Positions 48,974 through 61,109 of a stretch of 64,000 bases of DNA are shown here, piece after piece (the stretch's first letter is position 1; every line of letters begins with the position of its first letter). The notes under the pieces are model-generated. The model saw only the letters and a list, made by a program, of their open reading frames with translations. It did not search any database and was not told the DNA's origin. Location: the NCBI GenBank assembly GCA_947359465.1, contig OX375876.1, positions 62,874,998-62,938,997 on the forward strand, in the 5' to 3' direction. The translations under genes and the position numbers were made by a program. The DNA is from Metellina segmentata (lineage: Eukaryota > Arthropoda > Arachnida > Araneae > Tetragnathidae).

Positions 48974-50450
48974 AGAGGCCGTCGTGCACCTCTTAAAAGC
49001 ATCTGAAGAGAGATCTTACCGATAGATTCGTCGAGATTTACGAATGGCGGTCAGAGAAAAACCTACAAGTATTAACCCCAATACATTACTATGGACATTA
49101 CAATACAAATGTTAAATGCCTACCTTGCTGGTAACTAGATACTTTATTTGATTTACATCTTTCAGCGCTTCATTGTATTTTAATATTAGAGTGACGTTTT
49201 TATTCTCATGTTTGTGAAACTAAAAAGAAATTGTATTGTTAGGAATTTCACATTTGAACACTTAAGTGATGAAGTCTGTATAGCTAGAACTCGAATGTGT
49301 TGTTCCATGATAGGATTTTCTGTTAAATATTGAACCAAGGCATTAAACATATAACTTTCTAGGTTGCTATAACCAACATAGAGAATAATCTCGTAGCACG
49401 AGTTATAAATTAAATGTTATCATTAAGTAATTCTACTGAAACTGTACTACAAAAGAATTCATTTTGTTGAAAACTGTTATTTTCCCTTCAACTTAGCGTT
49501 TGTTTGTCATCCACAAACATGGTGTTACAGTTTATCAAGAGTTGTATTGATGAAAGTTTGTAGAGGAGACACATTCAAAATACGCTATTTATAAACAGAC
49601 CATGATAAAAAAATTATGCACTTTCCTAGTTCACACTGTTTATAACTCATATAAGAACAAGTATTGAGTTCCCAGTATCTGTACAAAATACAAGTTCATG
49701 GTATGGAAGTAAAGTTCTATTATTAATATTACAGCAGTGAACTACATTTTTGGAATATATAGCCTATTAATTCATAAATTCCAGTGGAAAACCGATCATT
49801 TTGCGTCCATCAACAACTTAAGCGAACTTTATTAGGCTCAACAAAGAAACTGCTGAAACGTGTCTTCTTTATGCTAAGCACAAGTCGTTAAAACTGCACC
49901 AACTTACTTTCAGTTAAAGGACAGCTTCAAATTTTTTACCATTATCAGTCCTAAATGGCATCCACAACCAGCTACGCTTCTCAGAATCTATGCATAATTA
50001 ATATAAGGGTAAAATTAATAATCGTCCGGAGACTTAGAAGACTGTTAATGCCCTATATCTTTACGTAAGGATGGCAGAATTGACTAATGAAACCACAATG
50101 CCATTAATCTTAACACAGGCACTGAGAAACGAGATAGAGATGCGAAAGAAGGTTTCTTTTTGAAGTCTTTAAGCTTGATTAATAATTTCCTCATCGAATA
50201 TTTCATACTGTTGGGTACCTGATACTTCGAAGGCCTTGCAGGAAACAGTAGTGGTACCGTCAAAGGCTTTTTTCGGTGTGTTTAATAACAGCGTATGGTG
50301 AAGTGAGATCACTGTTGAAGTGCTAATACTTCAACAGTTGGCTTGTTTCCTTATGCAGGAATCTAAGCAGTTTTAATATAGGCTGATAATTTTCATTTCG
50401 TTTAGCAGGTCTTCGTTTAACAGATATAAGAGATGTTCAATCGGTTAGTT
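48974..50450. other. AT-rich stretch, nothing recognised
   Basis: No structure found. Confidence 0.5.
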
Positions 50451-50592
50451 GTTTTCCTGTTTTATGACGAAAGGGCCATATTGGGCAATATACAACTTCA
50501 GCTAAAATTTGTCGTGAAAGATCAAGCAAGAAAGATTGGGGAATATATTGGTATGGAAGTTGAAGAAGGGCTTTTTTTTTTGGGGGGGGGGG
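50451..50592. repeat. SINE tail remnant and T10-G11 run
   Basis: TTTTATGACGAAAGGGCCAT at 50460 resembles the tail side of the minus-strand SINE. At 50572-50592 ten T are followed directly by eleven G, an unusual homopolymer junction. Confidence 0.4.
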
Positions 50593-52026
50593 ATATCTCA
50601 AGTACGTGATGCATGTGTTTTTAAAGACACTAAACTCCACGTGGGAAAAGATCACCAGAGTAATTATGTTCCGTTAAGCCCGTACACGCGTAAAAGAGAT
50701 AGGCCCCTGAGGGTGAGGGATGTTCAGAGAAAGTCTTAACGGGATTTTGTGTTTAACTGATTTTTAATAAGACATAAAATTAAGAGAACTGTAAATTACA
50801 AGGTTCACGATACTTCTTCAACACCATATAAGACAAAGAAAATTGTATTGGTATTTTATTTACTTAACGTTTACCACAATCATTTAATTATGTACACCTA
50901 TTTAATATTTTTCATAAGGTTCCACAGTTTTAAAGTAACATCGCTGAGAATGTTGGACGAGAAATGACTTTACAATACAGTTACACGATTCTGATAGTGT
51001 AGTCCATAGTTAATTTATGCTTATCACAAATCGTTGCATGTTTGTATGGCTTCAAACATCTTGCTATTTAAGTTAGGGTTAAATCAGGGATTACGAAAAT
51101 AAATCAAGCCTAAGATTGTCATGAAAAAAAACAAAGATTATCAAAAGAGTTGTGTGTTGATACGAGATATTTGTAAGTATTAACTTTTCGAGTTTAATAC
51201 TCACCTCAATAAAGAGAGCTTTGAAAACAAAAATTAAACCAGTCAATAAATTGAGTCACATATCATTTTTCATCAAAATAATGCATTTATATGGATGTTT
51301 AAAATCATTAAATTTTACGTAGGTTTATTTGTAAAACTATAGAATAAAAGTAAATAGCGAAACAGACGTTTTGATCGAAATATCCTTAAATATTTAAATG
51401 CCAAATATCAGTTTCAATATAAAAGCTTTCTGAGCATTAAAAAGTATTTCACTCTCGGGAAATATGAGTTAGAAAATTCTGATATGCATTCTTTAAAGAA
51501 CTACTAAAAAACCCTAAGTTAATTTAAGAAGATTATATGAGAATACCGATTGTAAAAACTAAATCGGCATTTATGCCTCACGTATTATTTTACACGAATA
51601 AAAAATCCAGTCAACCTTTTTGGTTTCACGTCGGTAAATAGATTACAGCAGATAAAATTATCTTCAAAAATTTAATCTTTGAAACTATTTGCGAGTGTTT
51701 TAAAGTGAATGGAAAATTGTTTGCCCTTAACAGTCTTAGATTACAAAAATACTTTTGGTAATTTTATTGTCCTACGTTTGAGTTGATTCGATATTGCTTT
51801 GACTTTTTCCATGGTGTTTTCAATGAGAGGTACGATTGCAAAACATTTGTTTCAAAAAGAAGATATGGTAATATAAATTTAAAAAGCAAGTTAGAATTTT
51901 TATATTAGACACTAATGTTTCAAAATTAGAAAATATACTCATGTTTAAATTTTTACTAAATATAGTTGGATATTTTTACTTCTGTTATGCACTTTGAGAC
52001 AGTTTTGATGATTGTTTGGATATTTT
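50593..52026. other. AT-rich stretch, nothing recognised
   Basis: No structure found. Confidence 0.5.
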
Positions 52027-52215
52027 TAAGGTGAGAGCCTGATCCAGCCAAGCTGAGCTAAGCAATGTGTTTGGTGTCAGGTAAATAGACATACACACAA
52101 CCAGGAAAGATTTTACTGACTCATGAGGAGTGAAAAATACACCCAATGTAGTTTTAGGAACCGAAACGGCACCACCTACAGATCACAGGTTGCTAGCGGA
52201 GTGGGCAAACCAATT
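52027..52215 (-). repeat. tRNA-derived SINE, near full-length
   Basis: Collinear with the 35.1-kb copy: GCCAAGCTGAGC, AGGTAAATAGACATACACAC, GGAAAGATTTTACTGAC, AATACACCCA, then GGAACCGAAAC and TAGCGGAGTGGGCAAACC. The head read on the minus strand starts GGTTTGCCCACTCCGCTAGC. Confidence 0.6.
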
Positions 52216-52278
52216 AAGTCTTTTTGACCCCATAGACTAGTTTGTATTCTATTGATTCTTTCGTTATCATATAATAAA

Positions 52279-52520
52279 TTGGTACGATTCTATTGACCCA
52301 TTCTAGAGTATAGTACTTTCGAATGATTTTATTGGTAATTTCCTTAAATTAGATTTATTTGGAAATACTCTATTGCTCCCTTCCTTGGAAATATTTCAGT
52401 GCTCTTTTTTTAGAATAGAAATAATTTGGAAATATTCTATTGTTTCTTTCTTTGGAATATAATTATTTGTAACAATTATATTGTCTTATTCATTAGAATG
52501 TAATTTTTTGGAAACATATT
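52279..52520. repeat. Degenerate minisatellite, about 41 bp period
   Basis: Related units start at 52384 (CTTGGAAATATTTCAGTGC), 52425 (TTTGGAAATATTCTATTG), 52466 (TTTGTAACAATTATATTG) and 52507 (TTTGGAAACATATTGG), each 41 bp after the last. Less regular relatives lie at 52279, 52331 and 52369. Confidence 0.6.
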
Positions 52521-53499
52521 GGTCGCGTAAGCAAAAAATGGGTTTGAAGTCATACAGAGAATACTGAAGACTCCTTAGACTTATAGGGTAAAAGAAATCA
52601 GATTACCCAAGAAGAAATTTAAGGATATTTATCTCTACTTTGGATATCCTTATAATGACATAATGAAGATTGATTATGAGGGTACATACATTGTATAAGT
52701 ACATGCTCCAGTAGCCAGCACTTGTTGAAAAAGTTTATATCATAGTACACAGCATTTTTAACGTACTCGATTACAAAATCCATGATTATTAACATCGTGC
52801 TATGATTTCCTATCTTTATATATGGGTGCATTTAATGTTTGTTGTTAAGTAGAAACAAATATACAGTACTGGTGAGATTTTAAATTTAAAAAAATAATTA
52901 ATACTTTATCCATGTTTTTACATATCCTTACATACTGACATCTCCAAATTGAATATTTGAATTTAGTTGAAAACATACTGAATATAAAAATGCTTTCCTT
53001 AATACATAAGTATATTAAATAAATATTTGTATTTTTCAATCTCCTAAACTTTAAAAACAAAGCATTAAAAATCGATCAAATTTCCATATTGCAAATATAA
53101 AAATAGTGGTCACAAAAAGCAACATTTTTTAATAACCTCCAGCCTTTCCTTTTATGGAGATCACCCATTAGATGAAATACAAATAGTATATATTAAATTT
53201 CTTTTGAAATTAACGGCTCAGTTAACAAAAAAGAAAAAAAAAACGGAGACAAAGTCAACCTCCATGACAACAAAGGATTCTATATATAAGTTCCAGAAGT
53301 CTCAAAAAACGCCAAACAGCACACCAGTCCAAAATTGAATTTCAATTGTATTCTAGCACTAGAACTAGGGCATTTTTTCAAAAAGTATGCCTCAAACTCG
53401 AAGAGAAAAGGGAAATTAAATAACATGATATTAATGTTTCTATTGGCGACATCTTGCTTTCAGAGCTTCTTCCTACGATTATTCCATGTTGACTCCACA
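52521..53499. other. AT-rich stretch, nothing recognised
   Basis: No structure found up to the island that begins near 53500. Confidence 0.45.
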
Positions 53500-53960
53500 A
53501 AACTTCAGCCGGCGGTAGTAAAAAATCAACATGGCCGCCATCGTCTTCGATTAGATTAGATTCGGGTGGTATAGAAATAAATATAATTGAAACTGTAATC
53601 GGGCACAATGAAATACATTTCCGGTCTCCTCATAACGCTTCAACTGAAGAGAGGGAATTTCAGCAAGAAATTCCCTTCCTTTTTCCCCGTGCATGCTTCT
53701 AAAATGTATTTGAAAATGAAAGGGTTTGGTGAAAGGCGGGAGCCAGAATATATGAAATTGAAACTTCGGTAGAATTAATATTTAGAGCGTTTTTTTGTAA
53801 CAGGAAACGCTGACGGACATATTTCCTACCATTTCAATCTCGTATCCTTGAATTTTATCGAATAGATTCGACGGATTTGTGAAATTGCGTTCTTGTAACA
53901 TTAGGGCTCTTCTATCTAGATTCTATCTGGTCTTTAAAATTCCGACATAAATGGAGAATT
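53500..53960. other. GC-raised, repeat-poor island
   Basis: Both strands are open nearby: plus 53335-53559 after an acceptor-like CATCTTGCTTTCAG, and minus 53378-53608. Neither has a good donor. The two-strand openness is a warning that plausible-looking peptides arise here by chance. Confidence 0.28.
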
Positions 53961-54553
53961 CGGCATGATTATAACTCGGTTCCATCTTTTATTTCAGATT
54001 ACATGCACCGTGTATTGAAAACTGATAAGATTTTGTTCAATCGACAAAACGCATGAAAATATTGTACTCAATATATAGCGTCCGCACCCGAATACTGAAA
54101 TCTAAATTAAACTTTTGGTGTCATATATTTTGTAACTTAATCAATGGAAGAAGCTTTGAAATTCTAAGAATGTATTAAAGATTGTTACTTAGATACTCAT
54201 TCATTCCAATTAGTTTCATGTTTATTGGGTTAAAACAATATTAAGACTAATTTAGCTAAGGGTAAATAATTATACTATTTAAAGAAAGTAATTTAGTGTG
54301 TCAGAAAATCAGATACAATAAAATTTAGAACTGTCTGAAACAATTAATTTTTAATGTTACATAAATGTGCGAAATGTACCATAACTATTGTTTGTTAAGC
54401 GTGTATGCACGTTATGAATACGTAATTATTGTCTATTTACAAATAGGAATGCAAATATGAATAAAGTACATTACATATGTATTATAACATGATTAAACAT
54501 ACACATATATGCAATGTATATATGCACGCATACGTGATAAATGTTTGTTTTTT
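53961..54553. other. AT-rich stretch, nothing recognised
   Basis: Some alternating purine-pyrimidine TATATGCA strings at about 54500-54530. No other structure. Confidence 0.45.
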
Positions 54554-54775
54554 AGATGATGCAAGGGCAGATGTGGCCAAGTTGCACCAAGTAATGTTTT
54601 TCCATCAAATAAATGAGCATAAACCCAAGTAATGGTTTCCATCAAACACATGGACACACAGATAGAATGTTTTTTATGTCGCTAAAGAGATAAAAACATC
54701 AAGAACAATTACAGAAAACGAACCTGCGCGATCCACAGCTACATATGCGCGCTGAGACTGGAGTAATATGCGATT
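54554..54775 (-). repeat. tRNA-derived SINE with internal duplication
   Basis: GATGCAAGGGCAGATGTGGC and CAAGTTGCACCAAGTAATG, then a direct repeat: AATGTTTTTCCATCAAATAA and AATGGTTTCCATCAAACACA about 40 bp apart. The head side is degraded (AACCTGCGCGATCCACAGC). Confidence 0.5.
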
Positions 54776-55369
54776 ATTAGGAAAAGTTTAAATTCTTCAA
54801 ATACAGTGGAAAGAAAAGAAGAAAACACAAATGTAAAACTCATTTATCCAGTTAAATAATGAGTGAATTAAGAAAACATTTTACATCATCATAAAAAATA
54901 ATCCGGACATTTCAGGTATTGTATTTTACTTTTAAAAAACGTCATTTGGTTGGTTGGATAGAAGAACAGACAAAAGCTGATCATTATGATATAAAAGGCG
55001 CTTGCTAAGTCTTATTACATAGACATAAGTCCGCAGTTCACACACTTGAATACCGTATGTAACAGTATGGTTCAGATCTACCACAGAGCGATAATCTAAA
55101 CTCGAGCGCTTCAGTTTTATCAAGATAAACCCCAAAGACAATTTCATACTTTAAACATCCGTTCAAGATTTGACAGGTATTCTCGAAGCAGTTCCTTCTA
55201 ATGTGGAACAGCAGAATTCCAACTCCTGCAACTGATCGAGAACTTCCGAGAAATCCGAAACGCAAACCTCGGACTGAAGAACAGACTTATTGATGAACAA
55301 TCGCTCCACATACCGGAGTTGTTCGCGTGATGAATCTGGGGAAATGATAAGCCGCCACGATTTCAGAAA
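54776..55369. other. No feature recognised
   Basis: Mixed composition. Overlapping minus frames at 54932-55405 are unrecognised and unsupported by splice context. Confidence 0.4.
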
Positions 55370-55770
55370 ACCGAAGCCACCAGGAGAGTCATTTGAGTCC
55401 AGCATGGCCGAGACGCGTTGGCTTTTGAACTTCCGCTCGGGATTGCCTCATTAATTAAGTACTTGCCTTGCCCAGATGGATCGGATGTGCCCGGATCCCG
55501 CATTTGGTCCCGCAAAACGACGTCGAACACGCCAATTTGGGATTAGCCCGACCGAAGAAGAATGTGGAGTGACCTTAAGAGGATGGCCATGGGGTTGAGG
55601 GACTTAAATGGCGACCTAATTTTCTTCGGGGGTTGACTAATCGTCGCGTGAGCGGAAATGACGGTTGCTATTGTTGATTTCATGCCATGGGCGGCATCGG
55701 ATTCATTGTATGAGGATCTGCAACTTAGTTGTGAGGGGATTTGTATGGAAAGAAATGGTGTCACTTAAAA
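55370..55770. other. GC-raised island with homeodomain-type motifs
   Basis: The GC-richest block of this end of the window. Includes TCATTAATTAAG and CAAGTACTT-type strings at its left edge and GGGATTAGCCC (an Otx/Bicoid-type GGATTA core) at 55540-55550. A developmental enhancer is a reasonable but untested guess. Confidence 0.3.
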
Positions 55771-57879
55771 TTAAAAAGCAATGAAGTGTAATACAAAAAT
55801 GCATTGATTCCACATCCTACTACTTGTGGTTAGTCGTTGAACGATAGTTGATTTTGCTACTCATGTAAATTAAACCTTCTTATTATTTACGTCCATGCCC
55901 TAATCTAATTATGACTAGCTCATGGGCAACAATAGGACGTAACCTAAAAACATCTCCAATTGGGAGTATTTATGTAAAAAATTACTTCTTTCTAGCAGCT
56001 GATCAAACTTGCAAATATCTAAATTAAATACTGGGACACGAGTTTACAGAAATGTTTTACATCATGCTATGTATTTTGTATTAATGAAAGCTTCAAACCC
56101 ATTTTATTTCAAAATACGATTTTTAGAGCCAGTTGCAGCCCATTAAAGAAAAAAGTAAGTTGAGATGAAAGTAGAGGAAGCTATGATGATTAAATATTTC
56201 AGAAATAATTGTGTTTAAGTAATCGGTATTAATAATAAAATCTCAGAGATACTGTTTTATGATCCTTTAACTGTTTGCTGAGCTGCAACAGCTGCACAAA
56301 TAAAGACATGAAAACCCATGTACTGAAATTGTTAAGGTAGTAACTTTTCATTCATCTTAACCTCATGTTATGCAATAGCTTATGTAAAAGAAACTGGTCA
56401 TGCACCAAAGATATAAGATAAGAATATTTTTAGAGTGAATGCTTAGTATGTTTTATCAAAACTAATTTTTAAAATGGATATTTATCAAGTTTTTATGTTT
56501 TACCTAATTTATAGCGGTTTGATTTATGTTCCGTAATTACAATTAACCCCTGTCATTTCTCTTTTGTCAGTTTTACTAAACAAGAAAGTCATTCAGTGGA
56601 CTTCGCTTGGTGTCAAAACAAAACTTATTAGTATATTATTATACCAGATCTGTCCGTTTTTGTTCATGATTCATGAATGTGCATAGCTGACGGTGGTTAA
56701 TCAGTACATATGTTTTACTGAACGATTGTAGTGATACTATATGCAAGACCTTGAATACAAAACCCTCAAAAAACTAAATTAATTTCGACGTTACTCAATT
56801 AGAGTTAGTCATAGCTTTGGAAAATTATGAGTCTCCAGGATAGCTAGAAAGAAATGAAGACCGAATGCACAACTGGAAAAAATTATTAATAAATCATAAC
56901 ACCTTATAATGACCTCAAATGGATCTTTGAGGGTTTAGAGGATCAAACATGAAATATGATAGTGAAAATACGAACCCTATATATTTCCAAACACAACCAT
57001 AACAGTCTAGGATTTTTCACCATATTTGATCAGTCATGCAATACAAATTTAATATACAAGAAATATAAAATATATTTGTTGCATTAAAATCGCAGAAGCT
57101 CGCTATGCACCAAAGAAATTCTAAATCATCCATTCTTGATGTTTCGTAGAGTTCGTTGAACAGTAAAAACTATTTTTTAAGTTCAGAATACGTTTTGGAA
57201 ATGTACAATAAATTGAAAAAGATAGAATAACCATTATTTAAGGACATACGAAAATGGATGGAAAATATTTTGAGTATGATGTTTAAATCTGTAACGATTT
57301 GATATTTCTATACCCGGATATGTGTGTGGTTCATATATCGATGACTCTATTGTGATATAAATTCGAATTCTTAAATACTGAGTATTTTCAAACATTTCCA
57401 TTTAATTTTTTAGTGGGTGATGGTATTAGTTGAATTTTTAACCAAATTTCAGAAAATCGAAAGATTAACTTTTAATTTTAATGTCTAGAAACAAAAAAAT
57501 TATATTTGTGGGACTTTACTTCAATAGCTTTAAAGTCACTTTTAGTTTTCAGATCAACAAATATAAGTTATTAGACAACATTTTGACAGTGCTATATATC
57601 TTTGTAACATATCCCGATGTAAAAATGTACTTCTTGTCATCATGAAATAAGCATTAGTGTCTCCCAAAAAACAACACAGTTAATGAGTTTGTGCTCTAAG
57701 CCGGCGATATGATGGTTGATTTGTCAAGACTAATTTTATCAAACAACGATTATCTACATTTTAAAATAATCCCAACATGGATCATTAGAGCATTTGGGTA
57801 ACACGTAGTAAAATATCTCGTCCCCGGTTTGTTGAACACTGAAAATCCCTTATACGAACCGACCATTCTCGCAAAGTCT
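55771..57879. other. AT-rich stretch, nothing recognised
   Basis: No structure found. Confidence 0.5.
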
Positions 57880-58470
57880 CACCAATCATCGAGTTACTAT
57901 GCAAAGTATCTTCTTAAAGGAGGTATTCAGCAAAACTACAAAGCCACAAACGGCTGTTATGTCCGATCAGATTGTGCATGAATTACACACGTCGTTTCGG
58001 GCGTTGAACCTTTAGGGGTGTAATGCAAGGTTAATATACGATGCAAACGGAATGAAACGAACTCCAAGGTTATGGAACGGATTAGAGGAATACGTCGTCC
58101 ATTATCTCCTGGAGGGCTCGAGGAGAGGAGGTGCCTATCGGGTCTCCATCCTCCCCCCAGGAGTTGAAGATATGGCAAAGAGGACTCCACCCTCGGTTTA
58201 GCCACTCTTTAAATAACCCGAGGAGAAGTCTTTGACGCCTGTACATGGTAGGCCTTTCAATCAAATCCCGTAGATCATTTGTTTCCGGGTAAACGGCAAG
58301 CAGTTACAAAACTCTTCACCTTTGCAAAAACTTAACAAGATCTCTGTGGAAGATAAATAGCAGTGAGATGGTATCGGGTACGTTTCCTGTCCAACCACGC
58401 TCAGTTTAATAGAAGTTATCTTCGCTTGATATGGAGAGGAAATGCCCTGTAAAAAGTAAGCTTGTATCAC
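57880..58470. other. GC-raised, repeat-poor island
   Basis: Minus frames 57957-58264 overlap each other and resemble no family I know. Candidate conserved non-coding element. Confidence 0.28.
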
Positions 58471-59800
58471 GTTCTTTAAAAATGAACCACCTTAAGTGAA
58501 TTTTATTTTTTTGGGGAATATTTAAACTTGTTTTGAAATTTTTATTTAAACTCGTCTACAAATTTAATGATTTGTTATCAAAGTATCTTTCTTACAATGA
58601 AAATATACTGCTTCAAGTTTTTGAATGTCAGTCTGATATTTTTATTCGTAATTTCAAAATTTCAGAAACAGCTACATACAAAATTGAATATTCTCTCAAG
58701 GGTACACCTCGTTTTAATTAATATGCACTTTTCCAAGCAAACCAGAAGTTCACTATTGTTACTTAGAGCATATTGTTGAAAAAAAAAGTTTTTAATTCAA
58801 CAGTGGTGTTAAGATACAGTTATCTCGTAATAAAATTATCCACTGTAAAATTATCAGAATCAATTCAAGTCCAGTTATAAAATTTGCTTCACAATTTCAT
58901 ATCTGTATTCAGAAATTTGACTTGAAAAGGCATGATAAAGTCCTGGTTCAAAAAATTAGTGCAACGAGCAAAATTACCAAATAATAATAAAATTTCGAAA
59001 ATTAAAAAATCTACAGCCATCATTTGGTAAAACATCAAGCCACGATTATTTGCAAGCAATCTAAATAGTAATAAAGGATAATGCATCGTGTCCACTCTGG
59101 GACTCCATTACTATTATGAAGATCGATCATTTAAAATATTGTGAGAAGTTAACTATTATTGCTGATGCCTTTCTTAAACGGGCTGCAAACTCTTAACCTC
59201 AACTTTACTGCAAATTGGAGAACGTTCCACCTTCTGTAATAATATAAAGAATGGAAGTATTCTTTTCAAAAAAAATTTGACATTATAAATGAGTTTTTCA
59301 ATGAATAACCATTTTTACTTGATTACACGTGAATAGAAATTTCCTGAAAGTTTACTTCTTCACTTTAAAATTTAGCTTATATTTTATTCATGAAGACATT
59401 TAGTGACTATGGTTCAATTTCAAGTTCCTTGGTTCATTAAGTAGAAAGAGAAATTTTTTTTCTCGCGGAATGTATGGTTTTGATTTAATTTGTGATTGAT
59501 TTTGATAAAAATGTATAGCAATGGTTGTTTTTATCACATATTCACAAGAGGTTTCTACACCTAAAGCTACAAAACAAGAAATAAGGTTGAGTAGCAGGAA
59601 TCGCTAGCCGAATGGAACGTCCTTTACAATGCATCCACATCCTGATTTTTAATCTCTAATGATTCGTGAGAATACTTTTACGAGTCCATTAAATAAAGTT
59701 AATCTCTTCCATAGAATACTATTTTCAAAACGATAGAGGAATAAAGCAGCAAGACGCTGTGAGAGGTAAGCTGAAAACATACAGTGAAAGGAACACTAAT
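58471..59800. other. AT-rich stretch, nothing recognised
   Basis: No structure found. Confidence 0.5.
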
Positions 59801-59882
59801 TGGCCTGGCGGTTCTGTAATGCGTAGGTGACATTCCAAAATCCCACGCTATAGGGGACTCCCTGCCGTTCAACCCTAGGACA
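59801..59882 (+). repeat. Possible tRNA-like SINE head
   Basis: A-box-like TGGCCTGGCGG at 59801 and box-B-like CCGTTCAACCCTAGG ending near 59879, in a GC-rich patch followed by T6. The spacing (over 60 bp) is longer than in a plain tRNA and no cloverleaf closes. 59883-60777 to the right is AT-rich with nothing else recognised. Confidence 0.25.
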
Positions 59883-60777
59883 TTTTTTAATCAATTACGT
59901 ACGATAGCTGAATGTCTGAGTGGAAGCTCACGATATCACAGAAGTAGGTTTTTGATTGAAAGTAATTATCCATTTGCCAGAAGTTGTGACATCTGTTATG
60001 TCACAGCGAACCTGCTTTCACGGTACATCATAATGATGTTTAATAGCGTATTGCTTTGAGGATCATTTATTTTCTCAAGATGGATTAATGGTATGAAAAG
60101 TAACAGTCTAGTTTCAAATGTTCTTTACAAGTATACGTTTATCTAAGAGCCTAAGTTGTTAATATTTGTCAAACCGAGATACCTATGATACGGGCATTAT
60201 TGATGTTTTATTCGATTTCTAGTTCATGCATTTCTTTTATTCACGTAAATTCATTCTAAATACGTATGAATAGAGAACTACAAGCATATCTGGATATTCA
60301 TATTCGCGCAGCTAATCTTTTAATCACTAGATAGTATTAACTTTCGTTAATACAGTAAAGTTATCTTACAAAAAGGTAAATGTGTTATTAGAAGGGGACT
60401 CAAAGTTAGCTCAAAGTCTCAAAATGTTAATTCAGTCTCACCAATTTAACTAGTCTCAAAAAGTTAATTCAAGTTATAACAAATTCTCAATGTTTTTTTT
60501 TTTATGAAAAATGCAGTAAGATGTTGCTTTTATCTTTCGCGAATGTTTCCAAATAACCTTTACATAAACTGAAAAGTATTTTGTGATCCGTATACTGTTG
60601 GTTGATGTACAAATGTATCCAATTAATGATGTTTAAGTTATAAAAACCCTATAAATAAAAAAATTCGTCTTGTTGTGCTGAACGAAAGATAGGAACATCA
60701 GTTTTAATCTTCGTGTATACAAAAAGTTGGGATGAAGATCATGAATTTATTCTAAAGTCTGAATCCGCTTGTCGGAA

Positions 60778-60958
60778 TTAACCCTTAAAGTGGATTTTAC
60801 GAGATATTTTGTCATCAAGATATTGCCGATTTTCAATGATGACGAGATCAAGATCTGGTCAATTTTTCTAATGAGGTACCTCGACCATCAAGAATTGTGT
60901 GTGTGGTCAGTTTTCAAATGACAAGATACTTCTTTGAGACATTCACCAGAAGTGTCTG
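60778..60958. mobile_element. TTAA-bounded palindromic repeat, copy J
   Basis: TTAA at 60778-60781 followed by CCCTTAAAGTGGATTTTACG. The right end TTGAGACATTCACCAGAAGTG is recognisable but its TTAA is mutated. Confidence 0.5.
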
Positions 60959-61109
60959 GTCACTATCGTTCAGGTACTTTGAATCACAAAGGCTGTGAGT
61001 TAGATAATCAGAATGTTCAACTAAGCTGAAAGTAGTAATATAAGTTGAGTATTTAATTCCGAAAAATCTATTTAACAAAACATATTTTTAGTCTATAAGT
61101 ATTTTGCTG

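Noticed and set aside
53378..53608. Minus frame containing a natural-looking acidic peptide (IEDDGGHVDFLLPPAEVLW)
   Set aside because: No donor site of reasonable quality, and the plus strand is open over the same bases behind an acceptor-like string. Taken as a demonstration of chance openness in GC-raised islands.
59985..60005. 8-bp-arm hairpin (TGTGACAT / ATGTCACA)
   Set aside because: Too short and isolated to distinguish from chance in 64 kb.
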